Assembly (NCBI GenBank): GCA_032207245.1
Contig: CM063508.1
Span: forward strand, 91,444,190 to 91,508,189
Reading direction: 5' to 3'
Origin: Pardosa pseudoannulata
Lineage: Eukaryota > Arthropoda > Arachnida > Araneae > Lycosidae
Length of the DNA: 64,000 nt
The translations under genes were made by a program, and so were the position numbers. Under the pieces are notes generated by a model. That model was not told the origin of the DNA. It searched no databases and saw only the letters and a program-made list of their open reading frames with translations. Positions within the stretch are counted from its first letter, which is position 1. The number at the start of each line of letters is the position of its first letter. Shown one piece after another: positions 12,701 through 25,691 of the stretch.

Positions 12701-15700
12701 TAAAATAATTTCTTACGTTTTAAAATTGCTATCCAATTCACAACAAATTCAAAGAAATTAGTGAAATATAATGAAATTCGATATCAGATTTTAAAGTTAA
12801 AATTCAAAATATGTAATTGATTGCATCTTTATTACAATCTCTAAAAGTAGAACATGCCATGTAACATATATTTTAAATTATTAACATTAGATTGAATTTA
12901 AAATATGTCATATTATTATTTTTGATGTAATTAAAAAAATAGATGGTTAATACTATAATAAAATAATAGATAAATTACGTTTGCGATAAATGAATTGAAA
13001 GGGATTTTTTTTCATCATTTTCAGTGAATCAGTTGATAATTATTTGGTTGTAAAACCTTAAATTGCAGGAATTAATTTTGAGCGCAGTTTCTTAACTGTA
13101 CAAAACTAGCTATTATGACATATGTATTTTTACTGAAAAATAGATGTTTTGAGAAGTTAAAGGTGGTGTAACCCCTTAACAAACTGAAAAGAATTTCTCA
13201 AATTCAAGAATATTCTGATCATTTACACGAGAAAAAACTATGTTTTAGGTATTACATCTTATCAGAAGAAAAAGAAGAGTATAAATATCTTACAGCAACC
13301 AATTTGTTCATCTTCATGATACTTCCCAGGACAATCTCGATGGCCGTCACACAAAGTATATCGTGGAATACAAGTACCGTCATAGCATTGAAAAGTACTA
13401 TTGGGATTGCAGAAACCTAAAACAAATGTTCTATAAGCACATGTTTTGTAACTCATAAAGTCCTAAAACTTTTTTTACTTAAATAGGGAAGATCAAAGAA
13501 ACAAAGAATCAATAAATTAATCAAATGTTATCCCGTTGATGTTAGGGAAACAGATGAGACACACAGATAGCGGGAACTCGAAGTTATTTATTTAGTACAC
13601 AACAGAGGGATATCAAACTGAGCTACTAGCTCTTTTATACCAACGTAGAATATTCTGGAAAACCATTCCAGTAATTTAAAGAATATTCTAGTCCTTTCTA
13701 GATATAACAGAAAGTAAATTAAATTAAAAACATCTTCAAAGTCCCTGCCGGTTGTCAATCCGGGGACCTCCTGATTTGGTTTGGTTTGGTTTGGAGAGCT
13801 ACGATCTACTGTTTTGCCCACGAGAGCTAATGAGACCATGATCTACAGCTTAAAGCCGAACGGCTACGAACATCCATGCCATAGTGGGATTCGAACCCAC
13901 GAACTCTGGTATCGATGATCAGCACCCTAACCAATCGACTAGCGTTCGGCGGGGGCCTCCTGAACCGCAGTCTGACGCCATGATCACTCGGCCACAAAGA
14001 CTTTAAAGACAAACGTTATATGCGATAATATTATTATAAAAGTACATATGGGGTCAGTAAAACAATATATACTAATCCGTTTACAGCAAAAATAATAAAA
14101 GCATTGCCCGCAATTTCCAATTGGATATTTTTAGACAGTTACCTTGTTTAGTAATTCATGAAGTATTAAAACGCTTTTTACATAAAGATGAAAGCTCTGA
14201 AAGACATAGGGTCAATGATAAAAAATATTATAAGAGGAAAATTAGGACCCATTTAAACAATATGGGAGAGTTTCACAACCTGAATCCCAATGAATTTTTT
14301 TTTTACTAAATGGAATCATTTTACCAGGGTTAATTTATTATTTCATATATATATATGTAGGTATGGTGGAACTTTATGTTATTAAGTGTTTTATAACATT
14401 AATTTGAATTTACAAACTTAATTATGAACCAAAAACTTTAGGACTCAATTTCTGTACACTTTACGAATGAACATGGTTGTAAACCCCTCATATATATTAT
14501 ACATTTTTTTAGTGATCTCTTTCCTGCCCTAGGCCACACAGAAAGATTACTAAACATAGTGGCAACAATTCTCTACGAAGTAAGTAAATAAAACCCGATA
14601 GAGCAAACTCAAATAAAACTTATCCGACTAGACAGTCTTGGCTAAATCTTGCAAGCAATAATACGAGTAACTAAATTTCCTAAGCTTTTGAATCAGGACT
14701 ACATGGGTAAATGATAAATTAATACATTTCACAACTTAGAAACGAAAACAAGTTACAAGAAATATTTGCATGTTATAAAAGGATGCAACTAAAAGCAAAA
14801 TAAATAGAGAGAGAAAGACTCCCCAAGAATAACGCAAGGTTGTTACGCAAATTACAAATTCTCATATCCATACATAATTGTCATAAATCTTCTTGTAATG
14901 ATCATCAAAATTTTTCCAGTAGTAACTTGCTTAAAATTATTCGGAAAAACTCTTCCCTCAGATCATCAAAAAGGCTGCAATCATATACATGGTGTTCCAC
15001 TGAATCCTAGTTGAAATCTTACCATCAGGAAGCAGTTCTTGGAAATAATCGAGCCCGATGACTACTACCCTGAATATTAAATGCTTAACTGCAAAATTAG
15101 TAAATGTACTACTCCGGTTTGCAATAGCTTTTATGACTTCCGATAATTTCTTAAACGGCTCAAAGTAACTGTACAGAGATATTTTATGAAACCCAGTTCT
15201 GAAGATTCTTACATCTTTCTACATTCTTTTCCTTGAAAATTTGACCAAAAGCTTACTGTGTCAAGTCATTCTAGTGATAATAAATGTCAAACTTAAATAA
15301 GATATTATATGCTCTGAATAGAGAATTAGAGTCACGGAAAATAATGAATAGGGGATGAATAGAAAACCGAAATGCAATGATAACAGACGTGATAGGTTTG
15401 TTTACCTTTACAATCATGTTCATCTGATTTATCGTAACAGTTTGGTAACAAATCACATTGCTGCTCTTCGGGAATACACTGACCGTTTCTGCACTGAAAT
15501 TCTCCTGGTTCACATTCTCTGTGCTCTAAAAAAGTTAGAAACAAAAAATTAAATTTTACACAAGTAACTTTTAGATGAAAAATATTTACTACTGTAATAT
15601 CTTTGAAAGACTCTGATGTTTAAAATTTCTTATTTTTGAAACAAAATGGAGATATAAATTTTAGAGTTTGTTTAGTTTAAATAATTCATATTTACTACAA

Positions 15701-18214
15701 ACTTCAGTATTTAAATGACATGTTTTTACTTTTACCCTTTCAGTCATTCCAACATTCAGGCACCTCTGTTAGGAGCAACATTATTTTAGGATTTAAAATT
15801 TAATATGCTACGGGTGTACGTTTGCATGCAAAAGTACACCCGTATGCAGTTTACTTATATAACAGAAAAACCCCAAACAAATTAAACATAATTACATATT
15901 TTATTGGTTTCTAACTTAAATCAACTAAATTAAATTAAGATAAGCACACAGTAGTAAATTATAAAGGGTAACTTATAATTTATGGGTACTACTTAAGAAT
16001 AGGCTTCATCTTGCCAAATTTGGTGAAATTATTGGCGATGTTTACTAAAGCTTAAAGGTAATCCATCCAAACGTTGTATTTCTTGCATTTTATGGCAACT
16101 TTAATTATCGCACAGTAAGACATCTTAATAGAATTATATACTCTTACTTAATTAAACAAAATGACTTGGAAACCGGACATTTATATTTATGAGCAATTAA
16201 CAGTTTACAATGGCAACAGCTCCATATTATTAAAAATTAGCCATAGTGAACCATTAATGGTTTGTTATATCTACTTTTTTTAAGCATTGAATGCTTTTAA
16301 TATTTAAGAAAATTTAATAATTTAAGAAAAGAGTTACACAAGTAGAGCTAAATGCAAATATAATTTGAATTATAATAGAGATACAGATTGTTTGGACATC
16401 AGAGAAATCAGAAGAAAATGTTAGGCGACCATACTTTAAGCCATTGTCGCCAAGTTGGCGAGGGTACCATGCTCTTTAGTCAAGCCAGTTTATGTATTTT
16501 TCTTGTAGCACATTAATCCTGATTAAAATATTTACATTTTTCTGTCATCAGGGATTCTAGAGCTTGTCTACTCAAATTTGATCTAAATTCAGTTTGATTT
16601 TTCCGCACAGTACTGGAAACTCTATAACATGCCGCATTACTGTGAGGAAAGAGTAATATTAAGCATTTTTTTAAAGACTTTGTATTTGATTACTAAATTG
16701 AGATCTTTCAGTTCTTCAAAAGTGTCTTATTTTTTGGAGCAATCTGAAGAGTTTCTGGAATTATCAAATTCACCCATTTCTCTGGAGTAGTTAGCATGTC
16801 TACCCTTTAATCTATTTTGGTTTTAGTTTGTAGTAATGCATGCAATAGTGCATTGAATATAGAAATGATAATACTAGAAAAATATATGTAAAAATGATAG
16901 AATAAAAAGAAAACTAAAGAAAGGCGATGTAATTCCATTCTTTTGAGTAACTAAACACTGAACACGTTCACTTTATGAAACACATTGAAAAGTCTACAAA
17001 TGAATATATGTAAATGTTATTGTTCTGAATACCAATTTTTTATTGAAATACTTTATTATAGCCCATATATTTTAACATTAACCTATAGATACTGTTTATA
17101 CTAAATAATATATTAAATGAAATATTTTCTATGGAAAAGGGATTTATAGTATAAGTAATATGTTATCATTAATTTCTATTTTAATATCCTCTCTAAAAGT
17201 TCAACTGTAACTTTTAAGAATAAAATAAATTACATTACCACAGCGAAATTCATCTGATAAATCTCCACAATCGTCTTTATAATCGCAGTAAGCCGCCACA
17301 GATACACATTTCGTGTTATGACATCGAAAACTGCTGTGCAGACATTCAAGTGGTGCTGAAAAAAAATATAGCATTTTAATTATACGAGTACATGATCTCT
17401 CAGATATAGAGAGTGTGATAAATCTAAAAGATCCCTCTCTCAGAGGTGGTGATCTATAGCCATGTTACCCAGAGAAACAACAGTACAGATTTTACATTTT
17501 TATATTTTACAATGTACAAGGAGAAATAAGAAAAGAACTTCTGAAATCGATGGAGTACCGACTAGAGATTAGTCGCAAGTTAACACAACAAACTGCTATT
17601 TATCTGTTTTTGCTTTGCTCATTAATCGCCGAGCTACAGATGCTGACGTGAGCAAAATCACAAGATTTTCTTCATTTAATTACAACAGAGCTTATAGGTA
17701 AACATGTGTGTGTGAATGAGAAATTTTAATGTAAATTTTGCAAAACTTGTACTTCAATTGCTTTTTTAAACTTATCTCGTCTACATGCAGACACAACTGC
17801 GAGATTATGTATGTACAATATTGTAAACACCATATATGTATACGTTCCACCCCAATTTTTAAATACAGAAACAACTACAAAGAGGAAAGCGTGGTACAAA
17901 TAGCAGTTTGAAAACACCATTTTATTTTAGAAGATGATCATCTTGTAGGTTCATTACACAGATAGAGACACAAAAATGATGATGTGACACATGCCTTTTT
18001 TAGTGTTACACCACGCATAGTATGAAGTCTAAGGGCGATAACCGTGACACGTGTAGCTAAGATTATAAGGAAATTTAATTTTCTGTTCAGTGAAAAATGA
18101 GTTTCAAATTTAATAATTGAGCTCACATTAATTTCCGGATTTATATACATTCATGCTATCTCTCTCTCACACACATACACACACACACATATATATATAT
18201 ATGTATATATATAT

Positions 18215-18259
<45 letters not shown>

Positions 18260-18267
18260 ATATGTAT

Positions 18268-18332
<65 letters not shown>

Positions 18333-21300
18333 TATATATAATAATAAAATTCTATTAAAGTAAAACCCTAATTTAAATGTTTTTTGTTTTCTATTGAAAA
18401 TGTTGATTCCCTACTGACAAATTATAAAGACCCTTTTTCATAATAAGGGTGGCGAACCCTCATTTCCTGGCACCTTTAATTTAGAAACGCAGCCCCGTTG
18501 ATTCATTTTTCCCATGCATTGTAGGGGTATATATCGTCTAGAATAAAATAGAAGTAATTAAAGAGACGTGATTGGTTACCGGAATGACATCATTCCGGGA
18601 ACCACACCCCTTTCAGTAGGTAATAAAAGGGCTGGTACACATGTTTCGGGGCCTTTTTTCCTTTAAGATCACGACGTAAACAAGGTATGTATGTATGTAT
18701 GTATATATAATGTTTTAAAAGAAATAATTTATACAAAATAAATTATCATTAACGAAATTTAATTGAAATTAAGCAAAAATGAAATGCGAATTTTAATAGT
18801 CTCTTTTATCATTTATTATTAAAACTGCTTTCGCTTACATACATTTGAGGGCCGAACTATGACCGAGTGGTTAGGGTGCTGGCTTTCTGTACCAGACCGT
18901 GCCACAGTGGGATTCGAATCCCACTGTGGCACGGATGTTCGTATCCGTTTGGAATCAACTTTATGTAGTAGGTCCCGGTCTCATTATTCCTCGCATTGAA
19001 AAAAAAAAAAAAAGCGTTCTAAACCACACATATACTTTAGTATTTGAAATACTTACGGCAGTTTTCTTCATCGCTTTTGTCCCTGCAATCTTCTGCTCTG
19101 TTGCATACGAATTGCGTGGATATGATTTCTTTATTTCTGCACAAGAAATATTTCTCCAGTATGAGATTAGAAGGCGTAGTTCCGGTAGCTTCAATTTGAG
19201 CAGGAATCGAAGGCAGACCTTCTTGGTTACCTAAATAATACGTTGGATTTGTTGAGAATACTGATTATTTGAATACCAAATAAAAATGTTGGAAAAATAT
19301 CTAGTACTATTTTGTTTCCTTAAATTATAAGTTGATCAAAAGTTAAAAAAAAATGAGCTTTTATAAACTATATATCTGATTTACAATATTATTACAATAA
19401 ACTTAGTTCTAATTTAATTTTAAATGTGTACAAAGTTTCAAAATTTTAAGTTAATAATTTACATAAAACCTTTGTAATATCTACTGTTCATTTATGATAT
19501 TAAGCAGATGGTGAATATTACGAAGCTTTTTCTTAAATATAATTATAACTTAGAGTTATGAAACGCTGTACACATACATAATAAAGTATAAAAAAGTTAA
19601 TCATATTAAAATATTTTTAAAAATGAGGTTATAAATTTGAAAAATTCTTTTTTTATGAAATTATGTGTTAATTTTTAATTTATGATTCTTGCAGCATAAT
19701 ATATTATAGATACAGAAAAATTCTTATGAAGCACTCTTAATATATAGGAAAATATATCGGGGTATCCATTTTCAGTTTCCACTTCGTATAGATTACTAAA
19801 TTAGTATTAAAATTAGGAAAAACCGAATTTTTCGCAAATATTTGACGTATGATCATAAATATAGTTTCTGTAAATTACTATCCAGTCATTGAACAAGATA
19901 ATATTCACGTATTAAAAATGTATTTTAAAGTAATAATAAAGCAAAACTAAAAGACAAGCTTGAAAATTAATGCGGAAGTAAGCATTTTAAAAACAGTGCC
20001 AAAATTTGAAATTTTTAATAAAAGTTATCGGATATTTAAAAATATAAGTAATGGAATGATTCAGATATTGTTGCGTAATTGACGTTAGTTGTCTATAGTG
20101 CCAAGAGATGGCGCCAGATGTTCCATGAAAAAGAGGAACAGTCTATGATCTAAGGAATGTTGTTTTTTTATTTTTAGTTAGTTCTCAGTTATGTAAGTTG
20201 TTGTGAGTTCTGTTTTTGTGTGGTATATGTGTGTTCTTTGTCTAACGGGGAAAAGTGCTAAGTCCCCTGTAAAGATGTCGTGTTCTATGTGGAATAAAAT
20301 ATAAAAAGTCCTAGTTTTGAGTTATATTTAAGTTTAGGTGTAGATTAAAGGTCCCATGGCTGTCATTTTACAGTGGATCTCCTATTCCAGCATTACTACC
20401 CAGTTAAGCACGCTTACATTGTTTATTTTTCTGGTACTCATCTGTTTGATATGAGCGAAATGAGAAGCTTATATGATATGTTTTGTGTTATGGTAGATTT
20501 TTTAGAATTGAACCTGCATGTAATATCGGGTAGACATTCCTAGGTTATTTCCTTAATGTTGGAACTTTGTTTTTTCCATTAGAGATATGTATTGTTAAAG
20601 GAGCCTTTGTTCCAACAGATATATTTAATGTACATATGTGCAAAGTTGCGTAACTGTAAGACTTAAAGTTATGAAACTATGACCTATGAAACTTAGAGTT
20701 ATAAAATTATTAAATTAGAGTTTAAGTTAACTATTCCCATTAGCTCTTTGAAATGTCCTCTAAAAAGTTTATTAGTCCATTACCAACCTGTATACCAGGG
20801 ACCCACTAATGAGAAAAATTGGGGTTTTACAGTAAAAAAGGCTCTCTTGAATTTCAAGTGAAAAATATATTTATTTAAGTAAAGAATGTAATAAATATTA
20901 CACATATTTGCAAATAAGAAAAGATTTATTTTATTTGCAATTATGTATATACAAATCACATACCTATCAATTTTTGTCCATCAAAATTTTCTGATTGCAT
21001 TGGAAAATAACTTCACTAGCCTCTTTTAGATTTGGTCCTTTAAATGATATTATTAAAATTTTCAGCTTAGTTTTCTGCAGATCTATTTATAGAATTAGTT
21101 TTGATTCTCTTCATACAAATAAGCTTATTTCCGGATGTCTCCTCGGAAAAGAAAACTTGTTTCCTTTTCCTTGGATATTTTTTTTGATACGATATCCAAA
21201 ATTAGTAGTAGTTGCGTACCTCCGAAATTGTAAAACTTACCCTCTTTTTCATTTAGAGTTTTTCGGGCCTATTGGACCCGAAATTTCTCTGTAGGTGCGT

Positions 21301-22104
21301 CTCATTATTACAAATTTGCTTAAAAAACCAGATATAGAGCTTAAACGCTAACCCAGAGTATCATTTAACGCTTTAGTGGACAGTAATTTCGCAGCGAAAC
21401 TTTCTGTTAAACATTTTTTTTCTCCAATATTTGGAGAAATATGAATTTTTTTCGATTTTTTTATGTTTTTGATATTTAAAACGTATAGTAAAAAACAGTA
21501 CTACATTTAATTTATTTTTTCTTTTGAAATATATGTATATAAACTTTCTGTACCCGGAAAGTTAGTAATGCAAAGGTTTTTCACTTATGACCCAAAACAA
21601 AAGTATCTATCCAAACAACACTTATAAATAGTTAAACTATTTATTTAACTTTTTTAAGAGCACTTATTTATTGTTCTTCCAATATATTTAACTTTTTAAA
21701 AGTATTACGTTCAAGCTGTACAAGGGAATGGGTTTGTCAGTTAACACTCCTCAATTTCTCCTATAGTATCCTCTAAAGCAAACCTCTCTAAGGATTGCAA
21801 AGAAAAACTTTAATGCATTTTGCATTTATAAGGTTCATAGATAATATTTATAAGCTAATTTCATTAAATTCCAATTCATGTAAGTGACCATTAACCCTTT
21901 AACGTACAGTGGTTTCGTAGCAAAACCACCTATCAAACATCTTTTTTTTTTTAAACTTTACTTTTTGGATTACTTTACTTTATCTTTTTATAATTATTTA
22001 CGGCTCCAATCTCATACATCTGTGATATGTGGAAGCCACTGATGCAGAATCAAGAGCTTTTGCAATTAAAAAGAGAACTTTTTGGAGACATGGATGAGTT
22101 TTCG

Positions 22105-22179
<75 letters not shown>

Positions 22180-25100
22180 ATGTATATGTATATATATATA
22201 TATATATGTGTATGTATATGTATATATATATATATGTGCATGTATATGTATATATAAATATATATATACATATTATACATTTTATATATTAAAAATACAT
22301 TACATATTTTATATATTTTACATATTTTATACATTTTATATATACGTATTATACATTTTATACATATTATATTTTTGATATTTTAAATATATAACATATG
22401 ATAGTTCTACGTTTAACTTATTTATTTCTTTTTCTATTGAAATATATGTATTTAAACTTTCTGTACTTGAGAAGTCAGATTTAATATATCTTACTTATGA
22501 CCTCAAATAAAATTATCTGTACAAACAACACTTTTAAGTTGTTAAGCTATTTTATTATTATACCAGTTTAAGGATTATCATTTATTGTTCTTCCAGTATA
22601 GTTAAACTTTTAAAAAGGCATAATGTTCAAGCTGTACAAGGGTAGGGGTTAGTCAGTTAAACCACTTCTCAAACCCTAATTTGGTATCCTCTAAGGCAAA
22701 CTGTTCTAGGGAATGTAAAAAAAAAAATTATATATTTTACATATACAAGGCTTATAGATTACATTTATAAACAAATTACATTAAATTTCCATTAATTTAT
22801 TTTGGTGACCTTTAACCCTTTAAAGGTCACTCATATACATTTTTGGGGATTTAATTAAATTAGTTCATAAATGGTATCTATAAACTGCATAAATATAGAT
22901 GCATCATTTTTTTTTACATTTCTTGAGGGGGTGGGGTGGAATTTGAGAGGTGTTTAAAGTGTAAAACCCTTGTACGGAGTGAAAATACTTTTATAAAGAT
23001 TTAATTATGCTGGGAAAACGATGATTATCATAAAAAGTGTATAATAAAGAAAAAATGAAACAATTTACAGCAGAGCGATCAGCATGGTAGAGCGCTGCTT
23101 TTAGGTACCAGAATTAGTGGGTTCAAATCCCACTGCAGGCATGTATGTTCGTAGCCATTCGGAATCAGCTTTAAGGTGTAGATATCGGTCAGATTAGCCC
23201 CCGTGTTGCAAAAGAGTAGTCCAAATCAAACAAACAATTTATAATTGTTGTTTAGATAGATATTTTTTATTTGGGGTTATAAGTGGAAAAATCATATTAC
23301 TGATTTCTCCAGGTAAAGTAAGTTTAACCACGTATATTTCAAATGAAATATGGAGCTCTTGTATACTCTCTGCTGTGAGTAGAAAATGTCATAAACATAG
23401 AAGACCTAAAAAATCCATAGTATGTCTTTCAAAAGCAGAGAAAGAATTTAACAGGTGGTTTCGCTCTGAAACAACCGGCCATTAAAGGGTTAAAGGGTTA
23501 AAGATTTAAAGCCTTGTTTGTTTCACCAATGATTTCATCACTTACCAACAGGCCTGTCACTTTGCATTTTACAGATATAGCTACTTATGGACGACAAAAC
23601 TTCTCTCTCCCCACCAGGCTTCGATGGGTCATCGTCCCCCCAATCGATACCATCCCAGTTGTGGAATGCTAGTTTTCCCAGAGAACAAGGTATGTCATGC
23701 CAGTGGGCCGTCGAATGACCACTGTCGACTCGTAGCATTGTGCAGTCCTGGTAAGCACCACCGTCAGGTTGAGTTCTCAAACTACGACCAGCTGGAGCCC
23801 TAAAATCATTAAAAATTTTCATTCAAGGTAATACATAATCCTTTTTTAATTTTTGCATAACATTAATGAATAATCCTATAAGAATCTTGGAGCAAAAGCA
23901 AGTTTTTTTTGAGAATGACCAGCTGGAGCCCTAAAAAACATTTCAAGCTTTTCATTCAAGGTAATACATAATCCTTCTAATTTTTACATAACATTAATGA
24001 GTAATCCTATAAGAATCTTGGAACAAAAGCAAGTCTTTGTTGAGAATGACCAGCTGGAGCCCCAAAAAACATTTCAAGCTTTTCATTCAAGGTAATACAT
24101 AATCCTTTTTTAATTTTTGCATAACATTAATGAGTAATCCTATAAGAATCTTGGAACAAAAGCAAGTCTTTGTTGAGAACGAAAAGATTTCAACTGAAAT
24201 GAAGTGATGCTGCCCAATTGTAAAATAAAAACGAAGTAAATTATTGCTGAGTTACCCGATTATGATTTTAGGGAAACGAGAAATCACTAACGCCCAAGAG
24301 CGGCGATGATCCCGTAAATCATTTTCATCTTTTCCAAATTATTAACCTAACTTAATTTTTCTCCGCGTCAATAGATGACGCCACAATGACTCTTACTACC
24401 CCTCGACATTTTAATGTCTATCAACCTTCTCATTGCGTCTATCATATTTTCCTTTTTCCCCTTTTTTTTATTATTCTATCAAAAAATGGAAAAATCTAAA
24501 TATATAAAAAGATACAAAATAAAAATATAAAATAAAAAACTTACCAAAAAAATTATTAAAAATTTTTAAAAAATGGATGAATTTCATCCGTATAAATACT
24601 CTCTATCGCTTCTCCCCCTATTCACTTTATTATATTATATTGTTATTATTATTCAGGACAGGGCCTTAATTTTTAATTCTTAATTTTTGTTTAATTTTTA
24701 TGTAAGCTCATTTTATTATATCTATTAACTTAACGAAGCACACTGTAAACGATATTTCATTTGCTCACCACTGGGGATACAACTTTCAATTAAGGGGCCC
24801 CAAAACAACCTACTACTTGGAGACTTGGAGACAGAGAAGCAGATAGCTATTTTTTATTTACTGCAATCGTTCGTGTCGGAATAAAGAATTTTGCTACTCT
24901 TCCTTGACTCTGGCAGAATTCTTAGAAAAGCTTTTACAGTATTTTCTACAAGAGCTTTAGCAAACTGTAAGATTTTAGAATGTAAATCTTTCGGTACCTA
25001 GCATTGTAATTGGATAAATTTTTCAAATTATTTTCATTCAAATTTAAATAAATTAGTACACAAGCATTCATTTACCACCATTTACCATTGTTTATTAAAT

Positions 25101-25625
25101 TATTATTAATATTTTTTATTTACTAAGAATACTGAGCATTATTGTAATAAGAAAAGTTACATTTTTCATAAGGATTACAGTTAGGACGAATTTTTGTTAA
25201 TTTAAAGGATTATATTTAAGGAAGTAAAATAAATTTACCAGTCAGTATAAATCATAGGATTTCCGTCGCTCCATCTGTAGACACCTTCTTTTGCTTCATC
25301 GTTGAGACCTGAATAGTCAAAGAATAAGAACATTAAATGTAAATTTTGTTTATGTAATATTAATAATAGCTGTTATGGAAAACAACATCAATAATTATCT
25401 GTTTTTGAACGTGTATAACGTTATTGCATATTGTCCTAATAGACTTATCATTAATATATATTCTTATATTTACTGCTTTTAATCATTATCTGTATACAGC
25501 GGTACATGATACTATTGTTACTATAGAATATAGAATAGGATTTCTGTCATTAATGACGACCATAAGAAAGTACATTCAAATATATTTTTATGTACTATAT
25601 TTATTTTCTTACACACTTTGTATAA

Positions 25626-25691
<66 letters not shown>

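Larger units (their letters stand above)
21368..23492. mobile_element. piggyBac-like non-autonomous elements in tandem
   Basis: TTAA at 21891-21894 followed by ccctttaacgtacagtggtt, and aaaggg at 23488 followed by TTAA; the ends are imperfect inverted repeats over about 45 bp (gcaaaaccacctatcaaaca versus gcgaaaccacctgttaaatt). A related unit precedes it (21368-21890: gtttaacgctttagtgg type end; shared tgtacaagggaatgggtttg), and another ttaaccctttaa junction is at 22810. Thus two or three units are joined end to end. TTAA targets and CCC ends are piggyBac hallmarks; no transposase is present. Confidence 0.55.

Noticed and set aside
18151..18341. ORFs encoding Tyr-Ile repeats on both strands
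   Set aside because: Direct translation of a TA/CA microsatellite; the same applies at 9608-9835, 22027-22378, 25424-25702 and 35215-35400.
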